Notes: generated by a model from the sequence alone, not told the origin. A stretch of DNA of 64,000 bases from an uncultured Pseudomonadota bacterium (GCA_903921325.1 CAIXPL010000013.1:43414-107413), one strand, 5' to 3'. Positions 53,113 to 61,549 are shown, counted from the stretch's first letter. Translations and numbers: made by a program.

Positions 53113-53637
53113 CTACAGCTTGCGGTCTGCCAGGCCTACCCTGGAATAGATGTCATTGATGTGTTGTTTGACGCTCTCGGGTGTGTTGTCTTCTGCCGGG
53201 GTCGCTGACCAGCCTACCTGGGCGCGGGCATATTGGCCAATCACCTCATCCTGATCGCCGGTGGCGCCGCTGATCCCGTAAGCGCCAACCATTTCGTTGC
53301 CCTTGAAAATGGGCGCGCAACCACCCGAGGCCACCACCAGTCCATTGGTGAACACCGAGGCATTGGCAAGCATCTGCGGATTGCGCTCCTTGAACCATTG
53401 CTGGATCACCAGGCCATCGGTGAAGCGCGGGCTCATCGAGCGAAACGCCGCCGCAGTATAGGCCTTGGCCCTTGCGGTATCCGGTGTAATGAAGCCCGCC
53501 TCGTCCATGCGCTCCAGTGCGATCAGGTTACCTTCCGGGCCCACCACTGCAATCGACACAGGCACGCCCATTGATTCGGCCTTCGCGGTGACGGCGATCA
53601 TGAAGGCGCGGCATTCGGAGATGGTGATTCGGGCCAT
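53113..53637 (-). CDS. GlcG/HbpS-family (DUF336) heme-binding-like protein
   Basis: A 174-residue protein of the GlcG/HbpS family. Landmarks are MGVPVSIAVVGPEGNLIALE, then RMDEAGFITPDTARAKAYTA, ASVFTNGLVVASGGCAPIFK and the C-terminal GAYGISGATGDQDEVIGQYA. The ATG at 53637 (MARITISECRAF) has a purine-rich leader; a longer in-frame start at 53718 is unlikely. Family members bind heme or accompany glycolate and other catabolic operons. No signal peptide is apparent, so it is probably cytoplasmic. Confidence 0.88.
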   Translation of the reverse strand: MARITISECRAFMIAVTAKAESMGVPVSIAVVGPEGNLIALERMDEAGFITPDTARAKAYTAAAFRSMSPRFTDGLVIQQWFKERNPQMLANASVFTNGLVVASGGCAPIFKGNEMVGAYGISGATGDQDEVIGQYARAQVGWSATPAEDNTPESVKQHINDIYSRVGLADRKL

Positions 53638-53755
53638 GTCGGGATTCCTTTGAGTTGTGGCACTTGGATTCGATCGCACCGCCATACAACCAGAAGGTGC
53701 TACCGCAGTGGGCGGCAAGGCACGCGGTGGTAGGCAGACGCCGGAAGGGCGGGCG

Positions 53756-53820
53756 GTGGTGTGGCAGACGGTGGTGTGGCAGACGGTGGTAGGGCAGACG
53801 GTGGTCGGGCAGACGGTGAG
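53756..53820. repeat. 15-bp tandem repeat (four units plus partial)
   Basis: Units at 53756-53770, 53771-53785, 53786-53800 and 53801-53815 read GTGGTGTGGCAGACG twice, then GTGGTAGGGCAGACG and GTGGTCGGGCAGACG. GTGAG follows as a partial unit. A 14-bp related copy lies at 53727-53740. The array fills much of the 195-bp gap between the Bug receptor gene stop and the GlcG-like gene start. Confidence 0.92.
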
Positions 53821-53832
53821 ATCAGCAATCGA

Positions 53833-54801
53833 TTATTCAGGATGAATGTCAGCCTCGCGGATCACGGCTGACCACTTGCTTGCTTCGCTACGCAGATAGC
53901 GCGCGAATTCTTCGGCACCGGCATCGACTATCTCGATTCCTTGCGCCTTGAAGAGAGATTGCACCTCGTTGCTTGCGAGCGAAAAACGGGTGGCCATTGC
54001 GATTCGCTCGATCGGCTCCCTGGGAGTGCCCACAGGCACGACCAGGCCATACCAGACCGAAGTCTCGAAACCTTTCAATCCCAATTCATCGATGGTGGGC
54101 AAATCGGGCAGTACGCTGGCACGCCGAGCGCTGGTCACGGCCAGCGCATCAAGGCGGTGGGCACGAATGTATTGCAGCACCGATGAGGCTGGCGAGAACA
54201 TGATCTGGACCTGCCCCGAGAGCAGATCGGTGACCGCCGGCGTGCTGCCCCGGTAGGGAACATGACTCATTTGCACTCCGGTCAAGGTGCTGAACAACAC
54301 CCCTGACAGGTGCGGCGAGGTGCCTATGCCCGAGGAGGCATAGGTCAGCTTGCCAGGCTGCGCTTTGGCCAGCCGGATCAAGTCATCCAACGAACGCAGG
54401 TGAAGCGCTGGGTTCGCGACGAGCACGTTGGGTACGCTGCCGATCATCATGATGGGCGTAAATGCGCTCACCAGGTCAACCGAGTGCGAGCCAGGAAAGG
54501 CCGCGTTGATGGTGTTGGCAATGGTCGCGACAAATACCGTGTAGCCATCAGCGGGTGCGGCCGCTACCGCGGCGGCCGCGATGTTGCTTGCCGCTCCTGT
54601 GCGGTTCTCGATGATCACCGGCTGACCGAGTTGCTGCGCCATCGGTCCTGACAGCGCACGGGCGGCCACATCCGTGGCGCTGCCAGCGGGGAAGCCGGTC
54701 AGGATTTTGATGGGATGGAGCGGGAAGGTGGATTGGGCGTGCGCCGCGGCACCCATGAAGAACGCTGCGGCAAGAATCACAAACGGAATGGTACGGCTCA
54801 T
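53833..54801 (-). CDS. Bug-family (TctC) tripartite tricarboxylate transporter-type receptor
   Basis: A 322-residue periplasmic solute receptor. A signal peptide (FVILAAAFFMGAAAHAQS) precedes the standard FPLHPIKILTGFPAGSATDV start, then QPVIIENRTGAASNIAAAAV, LTYASSGIGTSPHLSGVLF and VPYRGSTPAVTDLLSGQVQI. Bug proteins capture carboxylates and similar small molecules. No tctA or tctB membrane genes are nearby, which is usual for the large Bug families of Burkholderiales. It is divergent from a second Bug gene. Confidence 0.93.
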   Translation of the reverse strand: MSRTIPFVILAAAFFMGAAAHAQSTFPLHPIKILTGFPAGSATDVAARALSGPMAQQLGQPVIIENRTGAASNIAAAAVAAAPADGYTVFVATIANTINAAFPGSHSVDLVSAFTPIMMIGSVPNVLVANPALHLRSLDDLIRLAKAQPGKLTYASSGIGTSPHLSGVLFSTLTGVQMSHVPYRGSTPAVTDLLSGQVQIMFSPASSVLQYIRAHRLDALAVTSARRASVLPDLPTIDELGLKGFETSVWYGLVVPVGTPREPIERIAMATRFSLASNEVQSLFKAQGIEIVDAGAEEFARYLRSEASKWSAVIREADIHPE

Positions 54802-54827
54802 GGATGCATGTCGGTCGGTATGATGAA

Positions 54828-54878
54828 TCGCGCATTATCGCGCCGCAGCGGCGTCGCACATTATCGCGCCGCAGCGGC
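54828..54878. repeat. two 25-bp direct repeats between divergent Bug genes
   Basis: Copies at 54828-54852 and 54854-54878 differ at one base and share the identical 20-mer CATTATCGCGCCGCAGCGGC. They lie 27 bp upstream of the minus-strand receptor gene, in the 295-bp divergent gap. A TATAAT sequence at 54968-54973 on the plus strand could be a -10 box for the second receptor, but without a clear -35. Confidence 0.85.
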
Positions 54879-55096
54879 TGGTGCGGGGGTTGCAACAGTG
54901 ACTCAAAAAGTTCCCTGCGACCGGAAGAATCGCCTCGCGGTGAATGGAATACTGCATTTTGCGAATCTATAATCGGTCGATCGGTCAGTCGCCAGACCCG
55001 CATCAGGCGCTTGGCAAGTAGCCGTGCGAGCACAGCGGTTGAAATCAATCGAACGAATGACATTCTCGCTTCGTCCACTACGCGTTCAGGAGACCC

Positions 55097-56092
55097 ATGG
55101 ATCAAACGGGAGACCGGAGATGGCGCCGCCGCCTGCTTGGCGCAGCGACCGGGCTGGCCAGCGGCTTGCTGCCTAGCGTTGCCTCATTTGCACAGTCCTA
55201 TCCAAACCGCCCAGTAAGGTTGATCGTGCCGTACTCGGCCGGTTCGGGCGCCGACGTGTCGGCACGCGGCATTGCCCGGCTGCTGCCGCGCCAACTGGGC
55301 CAGGAAGTGGTGATCGAAAACCAGCCCGGCGGGGCGGCCATTCCGGCCAGTCTCAACGTGGTTCGTGCAACACCGGATGGCTATACGCTGCTGTTCTCGG
55401 CGACCCAGCATGCAATCAATCCGAGCTTTGGTCCACCGCTGCCGTATGACTCCATCAATAGCTTTACGCCAATTGCGCGACTGACCAGCCAGCCCCTGCT
55501 GCTGGTGGTCAGCAGCACCGTCCCGGTGAGCAATGTCGCCGAGTTGGTCGCCTATGCGCGAGCCCGTCCGGGCAAGCTCAACTACGCCTCGACCGGTGTG
55601 GGTTCCTCAATTCATCTGGCGGGCGCTTATTTTGCGGCACGCGCCGGTCTGGATATCCACCATGTCCCCTACAAGAATGCCTCTGAGGCCCTGGTGGACC
55701 TGGTGCGCGGCGATGTGCAATGGATCTTCTATCCTTTCCAGAGCGTCCAGGCGCAATTACAGGGTGGGCGGGTCAAGCTGCTCGGCAGTACGGGGGCAGA
55801 GCGATCAGGCTGGGCACCTCAGGTGCCGACCATGGTAGAGGCGGGCTTCGCTGATTTTGTAATGCCGGCCTGGCAGGGCATCTTTGGCCCCGCCCACTTG
55901 CCTGGCACTATCGTCAACAAGCTCTATGAGGCGTTCAGCGCCGTGCTCACCGATCCGTCGATTGTGAAATCGCTGGAGGCCGGGGGCACCGATGTGTATC
56001 TGGCCGACCCGCCGGCTTTTGCACAGTTCCTGAGCCGCGAGATCAATCGCTTTCGCGAGGTCGTGCGAATCTCGGGCGCGCAACCCGAGTAG
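55097..56092 (+). CDS. Bug-family (TctC) periplasmic solute receptor
   Basis: A 331-residue receptor with an Arg-rich Tat- or Sec-like leader (RRWRRRLLGAATGLASGLLP). The mature core reads YPNRPVRLIVPYSAGSGADV, then QEVVIENQPGGAAIPASLNV and LNYASTGVGSSIHLAGAYFA. CAGGAGA ends about five bases before the ATG. It belongs to the same family as the divergent receptor but is clearly not a recent duplicate. The Rieske gene converges on it from the other side. Confidence 0.93.
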   Translation: MDQTGDRRWRRRLLGAATGLASGLLPSVASFAQSYPNRPVRLIVPYSAGSGADVSARGIARLLPRQLGQEVVIENQPGGAAIPASLNVVRATPDGYTLLFSATQHAINPSFGPPLPYDSINSFTPIARLTSQPLLLVVSSTVPVSNVAELVAYARARPGKLNYASTGVGSSIHLAGAYFAARAGLDIHHVPYKNASEALVDLVRGDVQWIFYPFQSVQAQLQGGRVKLLGSTGAERSGWAPQVPTMVEAGFADFVMPAWQGIFGPAHLPGTIVNKLYEAFSAVLTDPSIVKSLEAGGTDVYLADPPAFAQFLSREINRFREVVRISGAQPE

Positions 56093-56212
56093 TGGCGGCG
56101 GGTCTGGGCAGCGATGCAGTGACGCACCCAGTGTGCGCGAATGAAAGCGCGGGCGCCTTGCAGCGATCGGTTGCCGGCCGTTGACCTGAGGCTATTCGGT
56201 GCTGTGCGACAA

Positions 56213-56227
56213 TCGGTTGTTAACCGA
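56213..56227 (-). terminator. small hairpin after the Rieske oxygenase gene
   Basis: TCGGTT and AACCGA form a six-base stem with a three-base loop five bases beyond the minus-strand Rieske stop. It is followed by TTGTCGC rather than a T-tract, so it is a weak candidate terminator. Confidence 0.3.
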
Positions 56228-56232
56228 AGGTC

Positions 56233-57342
56233 TCAGTCTGCCTCGCGCTCAGCAATCAGCAGCTGAGCGAGGATGCGCTTGTAGCGCACCGGCCCCGCAT
56301 CGATTTCAAGCAAGGTGGGTTCGAGCACCCGCCGCGCGCTGTCCAGATTGCGTTGCTGGGCTTCTATGATCGGCGCATCCTGCTCCTCGAAGGCAAAGCG
56401 GCGCAAGCGGGCGATGGACGCCTGCAGGGTACGATTAAGGTCCAGGTCACTGGTCTTGACGCCAAAGCGCACAGCAGTAAAAAAATAGTGCGTGGTGCGT
56501 TCGGTCTCGGGCGTGAGCAGATGCAGCGCATGAAATCCTGTGCCCGTCATTGGGTCGGTCCCGACTTCGCAGATGCAACTGATCAGGTGCATCGTGCTCG
56601 GTGCCATCCAGCGCATCGCTGTGAGCTTGTCGACTTTGTCAGGATGTCCTGGCCAGCATTGGGCGAAGATGGATGGTGCGGCGGCTTTACTCGCGTGGCG
56701 TGTCACCATCACATCGTTACCCTCCATCCGGCAGTCAATTACCGAATGCACTGTGTCGGCGTTGCCGATCAAGCCTTCGTGCAGATAAGAGGTGTGGCTC
56801 AGATCAAGCAGGTTATCGATGATGAGCTGATAGTTGGCTTTCATCAGCATGTAGTCAAGCTTGGTGGTATGGATCTCAGGCGGACTGTCGAGCACCGAAA
56901 AATCGGGAATTCGATCAAACAGCGCGGGCGTCGAGCCCATCCAGATCCACAGTATTTTGTGCTTCACAGCCACAGGCCAGGCGCGCAGGCTGGATCGCGG
57001 CGGAATCTTCTGATTGCCATGCGGGTTGTAGACGCAGGCGCCGCTGGCGTCGTACTGGAGGCCGTGGTAAGGGCACTGCAGCTTGCATCCATCGACGATC
57101 TGGCCACGGCTCAACGGTGCAAAACGATGGACGCACCGATCTTCCAGGGCAATCCACTGACCGTCACCCGTGCGAAAAATGGCGATCGGTTCCCCGAGCA
57201 GCGTCTTGTGCGTGATCGCGTCGGCCGCGAAATCCTGCAGCCAACCGGCCATGTACCAGGCATTGCGAACAAACCCCCTCGCGACCATCGGCTGGTCAAG
57301 GAAGGGCACCGTGGTTGCCGATTGGGCGTGGTCTTGGTTCAT
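56233..57342 (-). CDS. Rieske non-heme iron oxygenase (VanA/aromatic-ring-hydroxylating type)
   Basis: A 369-residue oxygenase component. The Rieske cluster ligands are Cys70 and His72 (DRCVHRFAPLSRG) and Cys90 and His93 (CKLQCPYHGLQYD). The mononuclear iron motif is in LLDLSHTSYLHEGLIGNADT. The size and N-terminal sequence (VARGFVRNAWYMAGWLQDFA) match the VanA-like O-demethylase and oxygenase group. I chose the ATG at 57342; a GTG at 57366 is possible. No reductase gene lies next to it. An isochorismatase-family gene stands 39 bp upstream on the same strand. Confidence 0.9.
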   Translation of the reverse strand: MNQDHAQSATTVPFLDQPMVARGFVRNAWYMAGWLQDFAADAITHKTLLGEPIAIFRTGDGQWIALEDRCVHRFAPLSRGQIVDGCKLQCPYHGLQYDASGACVYNPHGNQKIPPRSSLRAWPVAVKHKILWIWMGSTPALFDRIPDFSVLDSPPEIHTTKLDYMLMKANYQLIIDNLLDLSHTSYLHEGLIGNADTVHSVIDCRMEGNDVMVTRHASKAAAPSIFAQCWPGHPDKVDKLTAMRWMAPSTMHLISCICEVGTDPMTGTGFHALHLLTPETERTTHYFFTAVRFGVKTSDLDLNRTLQASIARLRRFAFEEQDAPIIEAQQRNLDSARRVLEPTLLEIDAGPVRYKRILAQLLIAEREAD

Positions 57343-57381
57343 AGGGAATATCGGGACATTGGCCACACCGGCCCGAGCGAT

Positions 57382-58080
57382 TCAGGCAGCAGCCTGATTG
57401 ATGGCAGGCGTCATGTGCTCGAGCACTTCATCGGTCGATTGAACGTCGCCGAAATAGGTGATGAAGTTGCGTAGCGCCATGTCATGTTCGGCCTGGGTGA
57501 ATGAGGCATTGCCATCGGACACCATGACAGTCCGGAAACCGCGCATCATGCAATCGCGCGCGGTGGACTCGCAGCACACGTTGGTCGCCACACCGGTCAC
57601 CAGCACGGTGTCGATCGCATGCCGGCGCAAGACTGACTCGACATCAGAGGAGCCCTGGATGAAGGCACTGTAGCGGCGCTTGATGACCGTTTCATCGGCT
57701 GCTGCGGGCGTCATGGCCGGCCACAGCTTGAAACCTTCGCCTTGCAGGCCAAGGGACCCCATGCGCCGCTCGAAGGCTTCGGTATGAAAGAGTTCATGAA
57801 AATTGGCCCAGGCACCGCGCGATTCTTCGCTCGCTTCCATCACGATCCAGACCACCAGACCACCAGCGGCGCGTAGCGCGGCGGCGAGTCGGTTGACCTG
57901 CGGAACGATGTCGCGCGCGGCGGGTGCACACATCAACTCGCCGTCCTTCATGAAGAAATTCTGCATGTCGACGATCAGCAGCGCGGTACTTGAAGCCGTA
58001 AAGGCGTCATAGGCGTGCAGCCGACCGCGGCGTGCGATCAGTCGGCTGGCCAGATCAGCAGGAACCTCATAGCGGGTCAT
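57382..58080 (-). CDS. isochorismatase-family cysteine hydrolase
   Basis: A 232-residue hydrolase of the isochorismatase, nicotinamidase and N-carbamoylsarcosine amidase superfamily. The catalytic triad is visible as Asp38 (LLIVDMQNFF), Lys134 (TVIKRRYSAF) and Cys169 (VTGVATNVCCESTARDCMMR), followed by FRTVMVSDGNASF. The ATG at 58080 has GGAGGATT upstream; a longer in-frame start at 58122 is not needed. It probably shares a transcript with the Rieske oxygenase gene and may hydrolyse an amide or carbamoyl group of the same substrate. Confidence 0.9.
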   Translation of the reverse strand: MTRYEVPADLASRLIARRGRLHAYDAFTASSTALLIVDMQNFFMKDGELMCAPAARDIVPQVNRLAAALRAAGGLVVWIVMEASEESRGAWANFHELFHTEAFERRMGSLGLQGEGFKLWPAMTPAAADETVIKRRYSAFIQGSSDVESVLRRHAIDTVLVTGVATNVCCESTARDCMMRGFRTVMVSDGNASFTQAEHDMALRNFITYFGDVQSTDEVLEHMTPAINQAAA

Positions 58081-58121
58081 ATGAAAATCCTCCAGGTGAC
58101 GTATGTTCAAATGGCGATGCA

Positions 58122-58153
58122 CTGCAGCGGAACGACATGTTGATGCGCTGCAG
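58122..58153. repeat. 8-bp inverted repeat upstream of the isochorismatase-family gene
   Basis: CTGCAGCG (58122-58129) and CGCTGCAG (58146-58153) form a perfect inverted repeat with a 16-base spacer, about 42-74 bp before the minus-strand ATG at 58080. A second inverted pair, CGGAACG and CGTTCCG, overlaps it. This could be an operator. The rest of the 268-bp gap shows only a TATGAT at 58204-58209 without a clear -35. Confidence 0.4.
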
Positions 58154-58348
58154 GAGAGCTGCGTTCCGGATCAGCGGGCGCGTAATCCCGTTCACACCGT
58201 GACTATGATAGCGACACTACGGGTGCCATGGAACGCTGGTTTGCCGGAGCAGTCCGCGCCGCCCGACTCGTCGTCGGGACAGTTGCGACCAAGCGATTCG
58301 TTGCCAGCGCCACGGCACACCCGGCAGGGGGAATGGGAGAATGGAGGG

Positions 58349-58609
58349 ATGTCAGAGAAACCCAGGGTGCTCGCCAGTTACGAGAACGATGAGCGCAATC
58401 GCTGCATCGACATTATCGTGTCTGACAACGGGCGCATTCGGTTTCAGGAGTGGCGCCGCGAGCCGGAGGATTTGAGCGGCTGGTTTCTGACGTTTGACAG
58501 CATGCCGCATCAGTTTGCTTCAGAAGCAGAGGCGACTGCGGCCGCGCGCTTGGCGATTGCCTGGTTCGATCACCAGCGATCCTCTGCGCGTCGGATCGCA
58601 ATGCCGTAG
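58349..58609 (+). CDS. small hypothetical protein, 86 residues
   Basis: A short acidic-to-neutral frame beginning MSEKPRVLASYENDERNRCI. It has a beta-rich middle part (DIIVSDNGRIRFQEWRRE) and an Ala-rich helix (SEAEATAAARLAIAWFDHQR). There is no signal or membrane segment. The ATG follows GGAGGG closely; GGGAG lies slightly further up. The frame extends upstream to 58103 without support. It ends 29 bp before the GST gene in the same direction. I do not recognise a family. Codon use and the ordered look of the sequence favour a real gene. Confidence 0.6.
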   Translation: MSEKPRVLASYENDERNRCIDIIVSDNGRIRFQEWRREPEDLSGWFLTFDSMPHQFASEAEATAAARLAIAWFDHQRSSARRIAMP

Positions 58610-58638
58610 AGTAAGAAAACCAGAACGAGGAGACCTCA

Positions 58639-59466
58639 TTGGAAAATTCATCCGAGCGGCCGGGCGAAGTGCCGGTCCTGTATCACAATGACATGTCGGT
58701 CTGTGCTGCCAAGGTGCGCATGGCGTTTGCTGAAAAGGGCGTTGTGTTCGATGGCATCCACCTCGATATCCGTGCGGGCGAGGCGCAGCACCCTGACTAT
58801 GTGAAGTTGAACCCCAACCAAGTGGTGCCCACGCTGCTGCATCGGGGGCAAGTGATCATTGAGTCCAATGTCATCTGCGAATACATCGATGATGCCTGGC
58901 CGGATCGGGGTACCGGCGCGTTGCGCCCACAAGGCGCGCTGGATCGGGCGCGCATGCGCTTGTGGATGAAGCGACTGGATGAGGGCATGCACGCAATGAC
59001 CGGTGTGGTGTCGACTTGCGTCGCATTTCGTCATCAGCATCTGGCGCGCAAGCCCGAGGACGTACAGGCGTGGCTGGACAAGATGGTCGACTCGGCGCGA
59101 CGCGAGCGGATGCGCTCATGCGTCTACCAGGGACTGGATTCAAGTTATTTTGTGGACGGGGTGCGACGCTTCGACCGCCTGATGGCCGAGTTTGACCAAG
59201 TATTGGGGCAATCGCGGTGGCTCGCTGGCGATCAGTTCTCACTGGCAGATATTGCCTATGCGCCCTATCTGGTCCGCCTGCATCACCTCGGACTCGATGA
59301 CATGATTCAATCGCGGCCGGCAGTGCGTGATTGGAGCGAACGTGTGCTCGACCGGCCGAGTTTCAAGGCGGGCATTGCCGATTGGTTCAACAGCAAGTAC
59401 CTCACGATTTTTGAGCGCGAACGTGATCAGGCGCGCAAAAAGGCGGCGGAAATCTTGTCGACCTGA
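58639..59466 (+). CDS. glutathione S-transferase family protein (TTG start)
   Basis: A 275-residue transferase with thioredoxin-like and helical domains. Residues of about 12-35 form the first strand and helix (VPVLYHNDMSVCAAKVRMAF). VVPTLLHRGQVIIESNVICE carries the cis-Pro and glutathione-binding Glu-Ser. The TTG at 58639 is chosen because AACGAGGAG ends about seven bases before it and no ATG lies before the first strand. The C-terminal domain is longer than in small bacterial GSTs, so it may be a dehalogenase- or isomerase-like member. Confidence 0.87.
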   Translation: MENSSERPGEVPVLYHNDMSVCAAKVRMAFAEKGVVFDGIHLDIRAGEAQHPDYVKLNPNQVVPTLLHRGQVIIESNVICEYIDDAWPDRGTGALRPQGALDRARMRLWMKRLDEGMHAMTGVVSTCVAFRHQHLARKPEDVQAWLDKMVDSARRERMRSCVYQGLDSSYFVDGVRRFDRLMAEFDQVLGQSRWLAGDQFSLADIAYAPYLVRLHHLGLDDMIQSRPAVRDWSERVLDRPSFKAGIADWFNSKYLTIFERERDQARKKAAEILST

Positions 59467-59579
59467 GGCGGGCCGGGCCTGAGGGGATGCGGCCGGTGGC
59501 CCAAGAGGGTAGCTGAGGAGAGGCGATCGCTGTGTGGTGGCGGGCGTCTGACCCCATTCGGTCGGTGGCTTTGCGCTGA

Positions 59580-60881
59580 TCAGCGCAACACGGCCGGCAG
59601 CCACAAGGCGATCGAGGGCACCAGGGTGAGCAAGGCAAGCAACACCAGATCGGCGATGATGAATGGTGTCACGCCGCGATAGATGGTGCGAAGCGGTATG
59701 TCAGGCGCCAGGCCATGGAGGATGAACACGATGATGCCAATGGGCGGGATGATCATGCCCAGCTCGATCACCACGACATTGATCACGCCCCACCAGATCG
59801 GGTCATAGCCCAACTTGTCGATAATGGGCAACACGAACGGGACTGTGATGAGCATGGCCGCAATTTCGTCAAACACGGCACCGAGGATCAGGTAGGCCAC
59901 CAACAAGGCAAAAATGATGGCTACCGGTGGCAAATTCAGCTCACCGATCGCGCCGATCAACGCATCGGGCACTCGCGCGGTGCTGATGAAATAGCTGAAT
60001 ATCGATGCACCGATGATCACGCCGTAGATCATCGCCGTGGCCGCAGCGGTCTCGCGTAACCCGGTCCATAGGACCGTGCGATCAAGTCGCCCGCGCCACA
60101 GCGCAAGCGCAAGTGCGAGCACGGCAGCCACGGATGCGGCCTCGTTCACGGTAAACACGCCGCTGTAGAGGCCACCGAAGAGCACCAGCATGAGCAGGAT
60201 GACCGGCGCCGCCTTGCGCAATGCAGCGATACGCTCTGACCAGGGCATCCGCTCGCCGATCGGGGCAGCACCTGGGTTCAGGCTCACCATGATACGAATG
60301 GCAAGGAGGTTGAGCACGATGGCAAGTAGCGCGGGAACCAGCGATGCGGTGAAAAGGTCGAATATGAAAGTGCGCGCGACGATACAGTACAGAATCATCA
60401 CGATCGAGGGCGGAATCAGCGCCTTGAGGGTGCCGCCCGCGGCGATCGTGCCAGTGGCAAAGGCGGGCGAATAGCCGCGGCGCAGCATCTCGGGCAGGGC
60501 CGCCTTGGCAAAGGTGGCGGCCGTCGCAGTCGATGAACCACACACCGCACCGAACGCTGCACATCCACCAATGGTGGCGTAGGCGAGTCCACCCCGTCGA
60601 TGGCCGAACAGGGCCGCGGCAGCAGCATAGATATCACTTGAAAATCCGGCCACGGAGGCAAAAGTGCCCATCAGCAGAAAGAGCGGCACCGTGGCCAGAT
60701 CGACACTGGCAAGCAGCCCGGCCGGTTCGCTCGCCAGAATGGTGAGGGCAGGGCCCCACCCAGTTTGCAGTGCAAAGCCAATCACACCGACGATGATCAT
60801 CGCAAACGCGATGGGCACTTGCAGCAGGATGAGGGCAAACAGGGCGCCCAGGCCTGTTGCACCGACCAGGAGCGGGGTCAT
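59580..60881 (-). CDS. dctM: TRAP transporter large permease (DctM)
   Basis: A 433-residue inner-membrane permease with about a dozen hydrophobic segments, the channel-forming part of a sodium-coupled TRAP carboxylate importer. Landmarks are FLLMGTFASVAGFSSDIYAA, VCGSSTATAATFAKAALPEM, RRGYSPAFATGTIAAGGTLK and LIPPSIVMILYCIVA. The ATG overlaps the stop of the small permease gene (ATGA). The order receptor, small permease, large permease on one strand is a complete TRAP operon. Confidence 0.94.
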   Translation of the reverse strand: MTPLLVGATGLGALFALILLQVPIAFAMIIVGVIGFALQTGWGPALTILASEPAGLLASVDLATVPLFLLMGTFASVAGFSSDIYAAAAALFGHRRGGLAYATIGGCAAFGAVCGSSTATAATFAKAALPEMLRRGYSPAFATGTIAAGGTLKALIPPSIVMILYCIVARTFIFDLFTASLVPALLAIVLNLLAIRIMVSLNPGAAPIGERMPWSERIAALRKAAPVILLMLVLFGGLYSGVFTVNEAASVAAVLALALALWRGRLDRTVLWTGLRETAAATAMIYGVIIGASIFSYFISTARVPDALIGAIGELNLPPVAIIFALLVAYLILGAVFDEIAAMLITVPFVLPIIDKLGYDPIWWGVINVVVIELGMIIPPIGIIVFILHGLAPDIPLRTIYRGVTPFIIADLVLLALLTLVPSIALWLPAVLR

Positions 60882-61549
60882 TCGAGGGCGGCCTTGTCAG
60901 AGGCCGTGGCAGAACTCGGAGCCGAGGTTGAAGTAGAGGCAGCGGTTGAAGCAGGGGCAGAGGTAGAGGCAGTGCCGAGCAATGAACGATGACTGGCGAG
61001 CTGCGCCACATCCAGAATGAGCACGATGAGCTGCACCAGCACGGCAAGGACCGTTATGCAGGCAACGGCGTACCAGAACGGCGCGACGGGAATTTTAAGC
61101 ACCCAGGTCGTTTCGCTGGCACGAGCCAGCTTCCCTGCATGCAACATGAACTGCCAGGCCATCCCGGTCATCACAACAAGGATCAGCAGCGATGCCATGC
61201 TGTCGGCCCACTGTCCGGCACGCTGACCCGCAAGGGAACTGAAAAAACGGATGGTGATATTGGATCTTTCCATTAATCCCACCGGCAGGCAGCAGGCAAT
61301 GGCGACTGCGATGGCGAGCGAGCCGATGTCGCGTACACCTTCGATCGGCTGATTGGCGAGCCAGCGCAGCAGCCCATCGGCAAGGGTGAGGGAGGCGAGC
61401 AGCATGAGCGCGGCTAACCCGAGAACCGATAGTGCTCGGGTGCCGATTAACCCAGCGCGTTCGATCAGTGCAAGCACAAGTGGCGCGGGACTTTGCAAGG
61501 GCAGCGAGCCGCCGTGGAAGGGCGACGCGCCACGTTGGAACGACGACAA
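60878..61549 (-). CDS. dctQ: TRAP transporter small permease (DctQ)
   Basis: A 223-residue membrane protein with four hydrophobic segments typical of DctQ (LGLAALMLLASLTLADGLLR, then GVRDIGSLAIAVAIACCLPV). The C-terminal 35 or so residues are almost entirely Ser, Thr and Ala (GTASTSAPASTAASTSTSAP), which is unusual. The start is uncertain: TTG at 61549 has no ribosome site, while TTG at 61498 and GTG at 61477 are alternatives nearer the first membrane segment. It overlaps dctM by four bases. Confidence 0.85.
   Translation of the reverse strand: MSSFQRGASPFHGGSLPLQSPAPLVLALIERAGLIGTRALSVLGLAALMLLASLTLADGLLRWLANQPIEGVRDIGSLAIAVAIACCLPVGLMERSNITIRFFSSLAGQRAGQWADSMASLLILVVMTGMAWQFMLHAGKLARASETTWVLKIPVAPFWYAVACITVLAVLVQLIVLILDVAQLASHRSLLGTASTSAPASTAASTSTSAPSSATASDKAALE

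Noticed and set aside
53657..53845. A 62-codon frame across the 15-bp repeats with a repeated VVWQT or VVGQT pattern
   Set aside because: It is generated by the tandem array itself, has no ribosome site and no similarity that I recognise.
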